The notes under the pieces were generated by a model, which ran no database searches, was not told the DNA's origin, and saw only the letters and a program-made list of their open reading frames with translations. Below are positions 18,269 through 25,785 of a stretch of 64,000 bases of DNA, piece after piece (position 1 is the stretch's first letter; each line of letters opens with the position of its first letter). The position numbers and the translations under genes are program-made. This stretch comes from Paenibacillus sp. HW567 (GTDB lineage Bacteria; Bacillota; Bacilli; Paenibacillales; Paenibacillaceae), in contig NZ_KB910518.1 of NCBI RefSeq assembly GCF_000374185.1, positions 1,420,546 through 1,484,545 of the forward strand, read 5' to 3'.

Positions 18269-21200
18269 TTGCAGACTCAGGTAAAGGTGAGCAAGGAAAA
18301 GGAACAGACTTCCGTTCATCATAAACCATACAGCTATGAGCAGACGTATAGGAAGCCAGCGGCTGCGCGGCAGCCGGACCCGGTGGAAATTATCCGGCGT
18401 ATCCGCAAGAACCCGTCTTCGTTGACGCGGGAGGATCAGATGGCGCTCCAGCGGACCCTGGGCAACCGCGCTGTTATTCAATTGTTGTCTGAGTTGAAGA
18501 AGAACGGCAAGAAAGAGGACAAGAAGGTTAACGGGGCGGGCGGAAAGCTGGAAGGGAAGGGACCGGGAGGTCTGGATAAGGCCGGTGAGGGTCAGGAGGT
18601 GCAGGAGGTTCAAGGGGGAGAGGCGGCTCAAGCTGCACAAGCTGAACCCGTGCAAGCTGCACAATCGGAACCTGAACAACCTGCTCCACCTCTACAGCTG
18701 GAAGAGACGCCGGTGGTTAAGGTGGAGCAACTGGCGAGTGAGCCGCAGTCGCAGGTGCGGCAGACTCAGAGTGTGGCACAGGCGGCTGTGAAACAGAGCA
18801 GTTCTGTTCTTGAGCAGCAGCCGAGCCGGAAGGCTGCGCCAAGCGAGAAAATAAAGGAATTTCTACAGAAGAAGCTGCTGGAGAGTCCTGTAAAGGGGGG
18901 CGTTTCGGCTGGCAGTATGGAAGGCGCTGGGCAATCGGTTGCTGGAGAGGGTAAAACAGCAGCGGCTCAGCAGAGGAGAGAAGCAGGGGCCGCTTCCAAA
19001 GCTACGGACGGCGGGAATGAATCAGCGGCAGAGTGGGCTAAAGCGCAGTCAACGGATGTGGAGGACGGCAAGGCTGGCGAGGATGCAAAGGGGAGCAAGG
19101 AATCGAGGGGTAGCAAGGGAAGTAAGGACGCCAAGGAAACCAAGGAAACCAAGGAAACCAAGGAAACCAAGGAAACCAAGGAAACCAAGGAAACCAAGGA
19201 AACCCAAAATGCTAAGGATGCTAAGGAAGGAAAATCTGCCAAAGAAAGCAAGGCTGCTAAGGACACTAAGGAGGCCTCAGAGAAGGCTGGAAAAGCTGAG
19301 CCAGCCGCCTCAAAGGAGCCTTCACTGGGAGCGGCCCTCGGCGCCATAGCCGGGGACGGCAAGGAAACCCCGGCCAAGGCCAAGAAGGTCAATATCCGCG
19401 GCGAAGATCCGGGGCAGATTCTGGACCAGTTGACCCAGGTTCAGCCTACCCAGATGGGGGATGCGTATGCTCAGGCTGTTGACGTTTCCGCAGGAGCTTT
19501 TGCGAAGCAGAAGCAAAAGGCGAAGCAGTCCCTCCCGGTGATCCCCGCGCCGACAGGACTGAAAGGGAAAGTGCTGCAAGCCCGGAGAAAGCCGGTGCCG
19601 CTGAAGCACGCTGCTCCAGAGAGCTATAAGAGCAAGCGGACCGGGGGAGCCGCAGCTCCGGGAAACCTGGAGCGGATGAACATCGGCTCCTCCGGCTCAG
19701 AGGGAAATCCCGAAGCCATCATGAGCGAAATCCGTTCCGCCGCAGCCCAGCCGCCCGGCATCAGCATGACTGGCGAAGCCGATCCTTCCCAAGTGGAGGG
19801 CTTCAGCCAAGAAGCCACGCAGCAAGTAGGTGCCGCCAAGCAAGCGGAGATGGGCCAGATCAGCACCCCGTTCGGTGAGAATGACATCTTCCCCGAACCG
19901 GATGGCTCGACTCTGAAGGCGGACGCAAAGCTGCAAGGCGGCAACACTCCTTCTGCCAAAAAGCTGCCATCCTTAGCCATCCCTGGCGAGATGACCGCCG
20001 GCCTCAACAAGACGCTGGCCCCGGAAATGAACAAGCAGCTCGGTGCCAAGCAAGCCGAATACCATAAAGAAAAAGAAAAATTCGACAACAAAGTTATGCT
20101 CTCCAAAGCCGACAGCCACTCGCAAATCCAGCAGGCGGAAGCCGAAGCCAAGGAACAGCAGCTCAACCAGCAGGCCGGGGCCAAGGCCGAAGTGGATAAC
20201 CTGAGAGGCGAGTGGAAGAGCGAACTGGATGCCGCGGAAGCCGACTATGCCGGGCAAGCCGGAGCCGCAGCCCAGCAGAAAAAAAGCGAAATCAACACGG
20301 TGCGCACCGAAAAAGAACGTGAAGCCCAAAAGCGGCAATCCGAAGCCGAACAAGAAGCCACGACCGCCTATAGCAAAGCCAAAAAAGAGGTCGACGGAAA
20401 ACATGAAGAAGAAAAAGCCAAAGAAGAGAAAAAAGGCGGCTTCCTCGGCTGGGTGAAGGACAAGCTCGAAGCGGTAGTCGAAGTCGTCAAGAAGGCCGTC
20501 AACTTCATTTTCGAGGGTCTGAGAAAAGCCGTGAAGTTTATTTTTGAAAAAGCAAAGCAAGCCGTGCTGGGCATTATTGAGCTGGGCCGCAAGCTGATCA
20601 CCACCCTGATCAAAGGCTTAGGCACCCTGCTCAAAAAGCTGGTCTCCGTCGTGTTCGCCAAATTCCCGGGCATCGCCGCCAAGATTTGCAGCAAAATTGA
20701 CGGCGTCGTGAACAAAGCGGTCAAAGCCGTCAACCAGCTCGCACAGAAGCTCAAAACGAAAGTCACCCAGGTCATGGACTTCCTGGCAAGCAAAGTGGAT
20801 CAGGCCTTGGCGGTTGTGCAGAACTTCTACACGAAACTAATCTCCACCATAGGCAACCTCCTGATTGCTGTGTTCCTCGATGTGATGGAACGGATCGGGG
20901 CGCTCGGCAAGGCAGCGAAGCGGTCGTTCAGCCATTTGGAAGGCAAGATGTGGGAGTATCTGCTCGGTGTGGACATTTCGAAGCCGCTAGGCGCAGGTGC
21001 CGCAGAAGGCGGAGCAGAGCAGGCCCAGGAAGCGGGAGAGCCGCAGCCGGAAGAGAAGCTTACCGCAGACGACATCGAAATGGAGTCGGTGGAAGAGGGC
21101 GAAATGGACCCTGAGCTGGTTCAGGACATGAACCTCAAAGACGGCGAAACCAAGCAGCTTCCGGGCAGCAGCGATCCGCATACGATGGATAGCATCATGG

Positions 21201-22669
21201 CGGATTTTGATACCGGAAAAGCGGATCAAAGCCTCGGCGGCAAAATCGCAGACGGCGTATCGCTGCGGGCAAACAATGCCAAAATGGTGTTTGACCAGAT
21301 CAAAACATATGTAATAAAATGGATGAAAGCCCATGGATTACAGCTCTTGGCCGCCATTGTAGGGATACTGGTCGGCGTTGTGGCTGCGGAAATTCTCACA
21401 GGCGGAGCGGTCACGGCTTTTCTTCCGGTCCTGATGAATATTGTCATGACCGTCATGGAAGCGCAGGCGATTGTATCCGTGGCGCAAACCCTCGCACAGG
21501 CCTCGGGCTATATTGGCACGTACCTGAGCCAAGGCTGGCAGAAGCTGATCGAACCGGCGGCTATCGCGCTGGCAACAGCGCTGGCGATGGGCCTGGTGGA
21601 GCTGGCGATGGAGCTGGGGTTCAAGGGCCTTGGCAAGGGCCTCAAGAAGGCCGGACAAGCCGTGAAGAAAGGCGCAGCAGCCACCGCCAAAGGCGTGAAG
21701 GCAGTCGCGGGCGCAGGAGCCAAGGGCATCAAGAGTCTGCTCAAAACGGGAGCGAAGCTAGCCTCTAAGAGCGGCAGCATGATCATCCGTAACGGCAAAA
21801 TTGTGATCAAGAGCCTGCAAAAAGGGCTGATGAAGGGAACCAAGAAGCTCAAGGGTTTGCTTGACAGGATACTTGTCAAGTTCAAGTTCAAGAAGTTTAA
21901 GCTGGAGCGCAAGGGTAAGCACATCCGTCTGTATGGTGAGGTTAATCCTTGGGTACTGCTAATTGACGGTGAAATAGACAACGTCGATGAACAAAAACTG
22001 AAGCAGCTTGAACGCGATGGCAAGAAACCAATTCCCCTTAGCGATGCGGAGTTAGAAAAACTCAATAAATTAGATAAGGATCAGCGGGCAAAGATCTCCG
22101 AGGGTGCGGATGGGGATAAGAGTAAGCTTGATTTGGATATTAATAAAGGGACGGATGAAGCTAGTAAGACTGTAATCCATTATGGGCAACAAATTGAAAA
22201 AGTCGGTAATAAAAAAATATTAAAACCAAATGCAAAGTACACAACACCAGAAGGATATAATTATGCAACAAATGAATTTGGACGTATTGAAAGTGTCGAG
22301 GCTGATTTACAACTCGGCAAAGGAACAAGAAATCAATACGCTCAAGGTAATGTGGGAGAGACAGACAGAATCCGAGGTAATTACCCGAATAGAGATGATG
22401 GTGGTCATTTAATTGGTAGTCAATTTAAAGGTTCTGGGGACATTGATAACTTAGTTCCAATGAATTCCCAAATTAATGAAGCTGGTGGGAAATGGCATCA
22501 GATGGAGCAAGAATGGGCATCGGCGTTAGACAGAAAAGAAAGCGTAAAAGTAAAAATAACCCCCCAATACACGAGTAGTTCTGCTAGACCTGATAGTTTT
22601 ATAATAGAGTATTCAATAGATGGCGGCAGGAAAAAGAAAATCACAATAGAAAATCAAATTGGAGGTTGA
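18269..22669 (+). CDS. Polymorphic toxin with injection-system-cargo-like N-terminus and C-terminal Endonuclea_NS_2-type nuclease
   Basis: This is a 1466-residue giant from TTG 18269 (GAGGGGGG ribosome site). It has no signal peptide. Parts in order: a short N-terminus with LQRTLGNRAVIQLL at residues 60-73; a long Ala/Glu/Lys/Gln low-complexity region to about 370, including eight KET repeats; charged coiled coil at about 590-715; amphipathic helices at about 720-890 (FLGWVKDKLEAVVEVVKKAV and similar); a hydrophobic segment at about 1020-1120 with Gly/Ala-rich helices; and a basic region. The tip at about 1340-1466 has DDGGHLIGSQF (His1380), DNLVPMN and WHQMEQEW, the pattern of DNA/RNA non-specific endonucleases of bacterial toxins. 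The last ~600 bp are visibly more AT-rich than the rest, which fits tip exchange. A YezG-like immunity gene follows. Confidence 0.8.
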   Translation: MQTQVKVSKEKEQTSVHHKPYSYEQTYRKPAAARQPDPVEIIRRIRKNPSSLTREDQMALQRTLGNRAVIQLLSELKKNGKKEDKKVNGAGGKLEGKGPGGLDKAGEGQEVQEVQGGEAAQAAQAEPVQAAQSEPEQPAPPLQLEETPVVKVEQLASEPQSQVRQTQSVAQAAVKQSSSVLEQQPSRKAAPSEKIKEFLQKKLLESPVKGGVSAGSMEGAGQSVAGEGKTAAAQQRREAGAASKATDGGNESAAEWAKAQSTDVEDGKAGEDAKGSKESRGSKGSKDAKETKETKETKETKETKETKETKETQNAKDAKEGKSAKESKAAKDTKEASEKAGKAEPAASKEPSLGAALGAIAGDGKETPAKAKKVNIRGEDPGQILDQLTQVQPTQMGDAYAQAVDVSAGAFAKQKQKAKQSLPVIPAPTGLKGKVLQARRKPVPLKHAAPESYKSKRTGGAAAPGNLERMNIGSSGSEGNPEAIMSEIRSAAAQPPGISMTGEADPSQVEGFSQEATQQVGAAKQAEMGQISTPFGENDIFPEPDGSTLKADAKLQGGNTPSAKKLPSLAIPGEMTAGLNKTLAPEMNKQLGAKQAEYHKEKEKFDNKVMLSKADSHSQIQQAEAEAKEQQLNQQAGAKAEVDNLRGEWKSELDAAEADYAGQAGAAAQQKKSEINTVRTEKEREAQKRQSEAEQEATTAYSKAKKEVDGKHEEEKAKEEKKGGFLGWVKDKLEAVVEVVKKAVNFIFEGLRKAVKFIFEKAKQAVLGIIELGRKLITTLIKGLGTLLKKLVSVVFAKFPGIAAKICSKIDGVVNKAVKAVNQLAQKLKTKVTQVMDFLASKVDQALAVVQNFYTKLISTIGNLLIAVFLDVMERIGALGKAAKRSFSHLEGKMWEYLLGVDISKPLGAGAAEGGAEQAQEAGEPQPEEKLTADDIEMESVEEGEMDPELVQDMNLKDGETKQLPGSSDPHTMDSIMADFDTGKADQSLGGKIADGVSLRANNAKMVFDQIKTYVIKWMKAHGLQLLAAIVGILVGVVAAEILTGGAVTAFLPVLMNIVMTVMEAQAIVSVAQTLAQASGYIGTYLSQGWQKLIEPAAIALATALAMGLVELAMELGFKGLGKGLKKAGQAVKKGAAATAKGVKAVAGAGAKGIKSLLKTGAKLASKSGSMIIRNGKIVIKSLQKGLMKGTKKLKGLLDRILVKFKFKKFKLERKGKHIRLYGEVNPWVLLIDGEIDNVDEQKLKQLERDGKKPIPLSDAELEKLNKLDKDQRAKISEGADGDKSKLDLDINKGTDEASKTVIHYGQQIEKVGNKKILKPNAKYTTPEGYNYATNEFGRIESVEADLQLGKGTRNQYAQGNVGETDRIRGNYPNRDDGGHLIGSQFKGSGDIDNLVPMNSQINEAGGKWHQMEQEWASALDRKESVKVKITPQYTSSSARPDSFIIEYSIDGGRKKKITIENQIGG
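19133..19204 (+). repeat. Eight perfect 9-bp in-frame repeats
   Basis: Eight identical AAGGAAACC units encode Lys-Glu-Thr repeats within the toxin's low-complexity region. Because 9 is a multiple of 3, slippage changes the linker length without breaking the frame. Confidence 0.95.
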
Positions 22670-22676
22670 TAGAATC

Positions 22677-23153
22677 ATGGAGCACCAGATGGATCAGCTA
22701 TATCCCTTGATAGCAGAACATGTTTTAAGTATGATACCTGATGACAACTGGAACGAGATTTACTTATATGCCGAAATACTGGATGGATCTAGAGAAGTAT
22801 ATTTTTATTTCAATACTTCTGAGAATGAGGCTTTCATATATTCCCATGATATTCCTGAAAAATATTGTGTGAATGAAAAGGATTACGACAAATTATTATT
22901 AGAATTGCAAATAAGATTTAAAGAATTAAGACAAATATTTATAGACAATGGTCAAGACCCGTGGACTAATTTAACCTTAACATTGAAGTATCCGGGTAAG
23001 TTGAAGATTCGTTATGATTACAAAGATATAATGGCTTCAACACTAACCCCAACTCAAAGACAAATGATTTTTGAGTTTCTATATTTAGGGCTACTTCCTG
23101 AGAATGAAAAGAATAAACTGTTTGTAGAGAACTATATAAAAAGTCAAGATTAA
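22677..23153 (+). CDS. YezG-family (DUF600) immunity protein
   Basis: This 158-residue acidic protein has the DUF600/YezG pattern: an N-terminal helix, MIPDDNWNEIYLYAEIL, a beta-rich EVYFYFN segment, a helical middle (LELQIRFKELRQIFIDNGQD), and LTLTLKYPGKLKIRYDYKD. YezG-type proteins neutralise YeeF-like nuclease toxins. Its position 7 nt after the nuclease-tipped toxin strongly suggests it is the cognate antitoxin. GGAGG at 22661-22665 precedes ATG 22677 by 11 nt and lies inside the toxin's last codons. Both this gene and the toxin tip are AT-rich, consistent with transfer as one module. Confidence 0.8.
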   Translation: MEHQMDQLYPLIAEHVLSMIPDDNWNEIYLYAEILDGSREVYFYFNTSENEAFIYSHDIPEKYCVNEKDYDKLLLELQIRFKELRQIFIDNGQDPWTNLTLTLKYPGKLKIRYDYKDIMASTLTPTQRQMIFEFLYLGLLPENEKNKLFVENYIKSQD

Positions 23154-23269
23154 TGGCCCTATAGAACTAACCTAACGATGACAAACTATAGGGAGAATTC
23201 CGCGACAATTTTTTAGAGTTACAGCATGAGCATTCACCTAAGAGTATTAAGCATTAATTGAAGCAGGTT
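23154..23269. other. Short spacer between immunity gene and IS256-family element
   Basis: CCCTATAG (from about 23157) and CTATAGGG (about 23184-23191) form an inverted repeat with a ~20-nt loop. The spacer ends in AGCAGGTT (23262-23269), the left copy of the IS target duplication. No gene is seen. Confidence 0.5.
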
Positions 23270-24628
23270 GAGTCTGTAAAATATATTGTGTAAACTCTCA
23301 AACCCATTAAAATGGAAATAAGAGAGAGGTTGGGGAGAACACATGGGACTTTGGTCAAAAGAGCAACTTCGGGAATTCATTAAGCAGAACAACTTAGTGA
23401 CCGCACAAGATGCACAGAATGCCTTAAAAGACCTGTTTGCTGAGACGATTCAGGAGATGCTAGAAGCCGAAATGGATACTCACTTAGGCTACGGAAAGCA
23501 TGAAGTGAAGGCGAAGCTCACACCAAACAGTCGCAACGGAAAGAGCCGTAAAACGGTAGTGAGTGAGTACGGCGAACAGGAAATTACTATCCCACGTGAC
23601 CGTCTGGGTGAGTTTGAGCCCCTTGTCGTCAAGAAGCATCAGTCGAACGTAACGGGCATCGAAGAGCAAATCATCGCCCTGTACGCCAAAGGGATTAGTA
23701 CTAGAGAAATTCAGGATCACTTGGGGCAGATGTATGGCATTGAGGTGTTGCCTACGCTCATATCCAATGTGACGAATAAGATCGTTCCTCTCATTAAAGA
23801 ATGGCAGAACCGGCCTCTGCAAGGCGTTTACGCCATCGTCTATCTGGATGCAATCCACTTCAAGGTCAAGCAAGACGGAGCGATTATCAACAAGGCCGCC
23901 TACATGGTCATTGGTATTGATCTGGATGGAAATAAGGATGTGCTGGGCATGTGGATCGGTGAGAACGAGTCCTCTAAGTTCTGGCTGAGTGTGCTGAATG
24001 AACTCAAGAATCGCGGAGTTCAGGATATCCTTATTATCTGCGTGGATAACCTGACGGGATTCTCCCAAGCCATTGCAGCCTGCTATCCTCAAACCGAAAT
24101 TCAGAAGTGCATTATTCACCAAATCCGCAGCTCAACCCGGTACGTGTCATACAAAGATATTAAGAAGGTGACTGCCGATTTAAAGCCCATTTACAAGGCA
24201 GCTACGGAGGAGGGGGCCTTGCTTGAACTCGACCGTTTCGAAGAAGTTTGGGGAGCGAAATATCCCCTTATTATCCGTTCCTGGCGGACAAATTGGGACG
24301 AACTCGCTACCTTTTTTAAGTACCCGCCTGAGATCCGTAAGCTCATCTACACCACGAATATGATCGAGAGCTACCACCGTCAGCTTCGTAAAGTAACCAA
24401 AGGAAAGAGCATCTTTCCTACCGATGAAGCTCTGCTAAAAATGCTCTATCTGGCCACCGTCGATGTCACTCGAAAATGGACTGGACGAGTCCAAAACTGG
24501 GGACAAATGCTGCTCCAGCTGTCGGTCTTTTTCCCCGATCGGGTCGGTCAACACTTGCGTTAGATCGCAAATTTCCCCTCGGGGGAATCTATGCTTAAAA
24601 GAGTTTACACAAAATTATTGACAGACCC
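23270..24628 (+). mobile_element. IS256-family insertion sequence with 8-bp target duplication
   Basis: The left end GAGTCTGTAAAA...TTGTGTAAACTCT matches the reverse complement of the right end, GGGTCTGTCAA...TTGTGTAAACTCT. AGCAGGTT is duplicated on both flanks (23262-23269 and 24629-24636), the 8-bp size expected of IS256-family elements. It encodes one intact transposase. The insertion lies at the foot of the hairpin at 24631-24668. Confidence 0.9.
23343..24563 (+). CDS. IS256-family transposase
   Basis: This 406-residue transposase of the mutator/IS256 group has DDE residues in VYLDAIHFKV, IICVDNLTGF and MIESYHRQLRK, with C/H residues in QKCIIHQIRSS between them. The N-terminus carries the group's typical ETIQEMLEAEMDTHLGY motif followed by RNGKSRKTV. 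Length and motifs are complete, so the element may be active. ATG 23343 follows GGTTGGGGAGA. Confidence 0.95.
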   Translation: MGLWSKEQLREFIKQNNLVTAQDAQNALKDLFAETIQEMLEAEMDTHLGYGKHEVKAKLTPNSRNGKSRKTVVSEYGEQEITIPRDRLGEFEPLVVKKHQSNVTGIEEQIIALYAKGISTREIQDHLGQMYGIEVLPTLISNVTNKIVPLIKEWQNRPLQGVYAIVYLDAIHFKVKQDGAIINKAAYMVIGIDLDGNKDVLGMWIGENESSKFWLSVLNELKNRGVQDILIICVDNLTGFSQAIAACYPQTEIQKCIIHQIRSSTRYVSYKDIKKVTADLKPIYKAATEEGALLELDRFEEVWGAKYPLIIRSWRTNWDELATFFKYPPEIRKLIYTTNMIESYHRQLRKVTKGKSIFPTDEALLKMLYLATVDVTRKWTGRVQNWGQMLLQLSVFFPDRVGQHLR

Positions 24629-24630
24629 AG

Positions 24631-24668
24631 CAGGTTGATTATGATGAGGTGACTCCATAGTCAACCTG
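24631..24668 (+). terminator. Hairpin next to the IS256 insertion, probable old toxin-operon terminator
   Basis: CAGGTTGATTATG pairs with CATAGTCAACCTG (13 bp, one G-U) around a 12-nt loop. The left arm contains part of the IS target site. It is followed by TTATTATG, a poor U tract. Before insertion it would have lain about 110 bp after the immunity gene. Confidence 0.5.
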
Positions 24669-24693
24669 TTATTATGCCTTCCTCCTACTCCGG

Positions 24694-24880
24694 CATCAGA
24701 GCTAAATCTGTGGATGAGGTCCTGCACTCAGGGGTTTGGTTAAGAGGAACCGCAGCGGCGAAGTCGGCTCCTTACGGACCGGCGAGCCGTTATTTTCAAG
24801 AAAACGCCACTCGTTGCGGCTTTACGGACCGAGGGGCGCTTATGGTCTCTCCAAGAAACGTTTAGGAGCGGAATATTCGA
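24694..24880 (+). repeat. Copy of the ACGGACC intergenic repeat family
   Basis: The segment contains GCTAAATCTGTGG (24703-24715), TTACGGACCGGCGAGCCGTT (from 24772) and TTTACGGACCGAGGGGCGCT (from 24821) ending in TATGGTCTCT. The same elements occur in the same order on the opposite strand at 4016-4165. The short frames across it are not coding-like. Confidence 0.65.
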
Positions 24881-25122
24881 TCCTAAGGCCTGTGGTGTCC
24901 ATAACTTACCCAAGCCTTGACGCTCATCCGAATGAAGCGCACCACAGTCCGTAACGCCGGGTCAAACGCCAATTGAAGAACGAACCCCGCCCGGGAAGGG
25001 GGGAGACTGAGGGAGGCTCGCTCCACACCTTCATTCCTTCGGACATCCTACGCCTCTACTCCACCATTGTAAATCTGACGCTCTACTACGTTTCCTCTAT
25101 TGAATTCAAACCTTATTTTGTA
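24881..25122. other. Non-coding spacer between the two repeat families
   Basis: I see no gene here. CCCCGCCCGGGAAGGGGGG (from about 24987) is a GC-rich palindrome similar in style to the one at 8067-8104. Confidence 0.4.
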
Positions 25123-25340
25123 GCTATATAAGTTGAACTTTAGATTTTCATAATGGGGTCTGGTCGTAACTGCGGGGAATGTTTGGACTTCCGGCCGCTG
25201 TTGTCTTCAAATTTCTTGATTGTTACCGCTCTTAGCGGATGAAATTTGAAGACAAAGGCGGTCGCTTCGCTCCTACAGTTCCAAACTTCCTCTCCGTACT
25301 CCTACCCTTTATATATTTTCTTTAGTTCAACTGATATAGC
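25123..25340 (-). repeat. MITE-like element, copy A (218 bp)
   Basis: The terminal inverted repeats are GCTATATAAGTTGAACTT (25123-25140) and AGTTCAACTGATATAGC (25324-25340). Read on the minus strand, most of the element aligns with copy B at 41587-41805, including CATCCGCTAAGAGCGGTA and GTCCAAACATTCCCCGCAGT. It encodes nothing recognisable. It abuts the decayed toxin fragment. Confidence 0.8.
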
Positions 25341-25346
25341 CTAATA

Positions 25347-25558
25347 GGCTGGCGATGGAGCTGGGCTTCAAGGGCCTCGGCAAGGGGCTTAAGAAGGCCG
25401 GACAAGCCGGAAGAAAGGTGCAGCAAAACCCCAAAGGGGTGAAAGCAGTCGCGGGCGCAGGAGCCAAGGGCATCAAGTGCCTGTTGAGAATCGGAGTCAA
25501 ACTGGCCTCCAAGAGCGGCAGTGTGGCGGAAGATCTGGAAGAGAAGGTAGTGTGTTAA
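25347..25558 (+). pseudogene. Decayed fragment of a second toxin gene
   Basis: The segment is closely similar in DNA and translation to 21600-21780 of the toxin gene: MELGFKGLGKGLKKAGQA is identical, followed by a diverged and slightly shortened stretch, then KGVKAVAGAGAKGIK and LASKSGS. After that it diverges (VAEDLEEKVVC, stop). There is no start, ribosome site or nuclease. It is the remnant of a paralogous toxin or of a displaced tip cassette whose upstream part has been lost or replaced by the MITE. Confidence 0.85.
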
Positions 25559-25785
25559 AAGATTTAATGGAGGATGTCCGAAGCCGGATAAGTTTGATTT
25601 GTGGTTTTTTCGTTCTCACTTGAAATCATTGGAATTTTTATCGCGGGAAGACGGGCTGCTTTGAAAATCGGCGGTTTTTTTTGTGAAACCATTAACGCAT
25701 GAGAGGTTTTTCGTATTATACTGATTTAAAGCACGAAACTAAATTAGAGCAACTACATAGACCGAAATAGGGAGTGAATGAGACT
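25559..25785. other. Region upstream of aspartate kinase
   Basis: A weak terminator-like stretch (GACGGGCTGC...CGGCGGTTTTTTTT, about 25648-25682) lies in the middle, followed by an AT-rich probable promoter region. I do not see the lysine-riboswitch core. Confidence 0.35.

Noticed and set aside
19133..19204. Short repeats as a CRISPR or phase-variation switch
   Set aside because: The units are contiguous 9-mers in frame. Changes in number cannot switch the gene off, so phase variation by frameshift is excluded.
24674..24954. Two overlapping + strand frames of 63 and 72 codons
   Set aside because: They lie within the ACGGACC repeat copy, have no ribosome sites and give basic low-complexity products.
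25559..25785. Lysine riboswitch before lysC
   Set aside because: The conserved GGTAGAGGTGCGAA-type core is not present.
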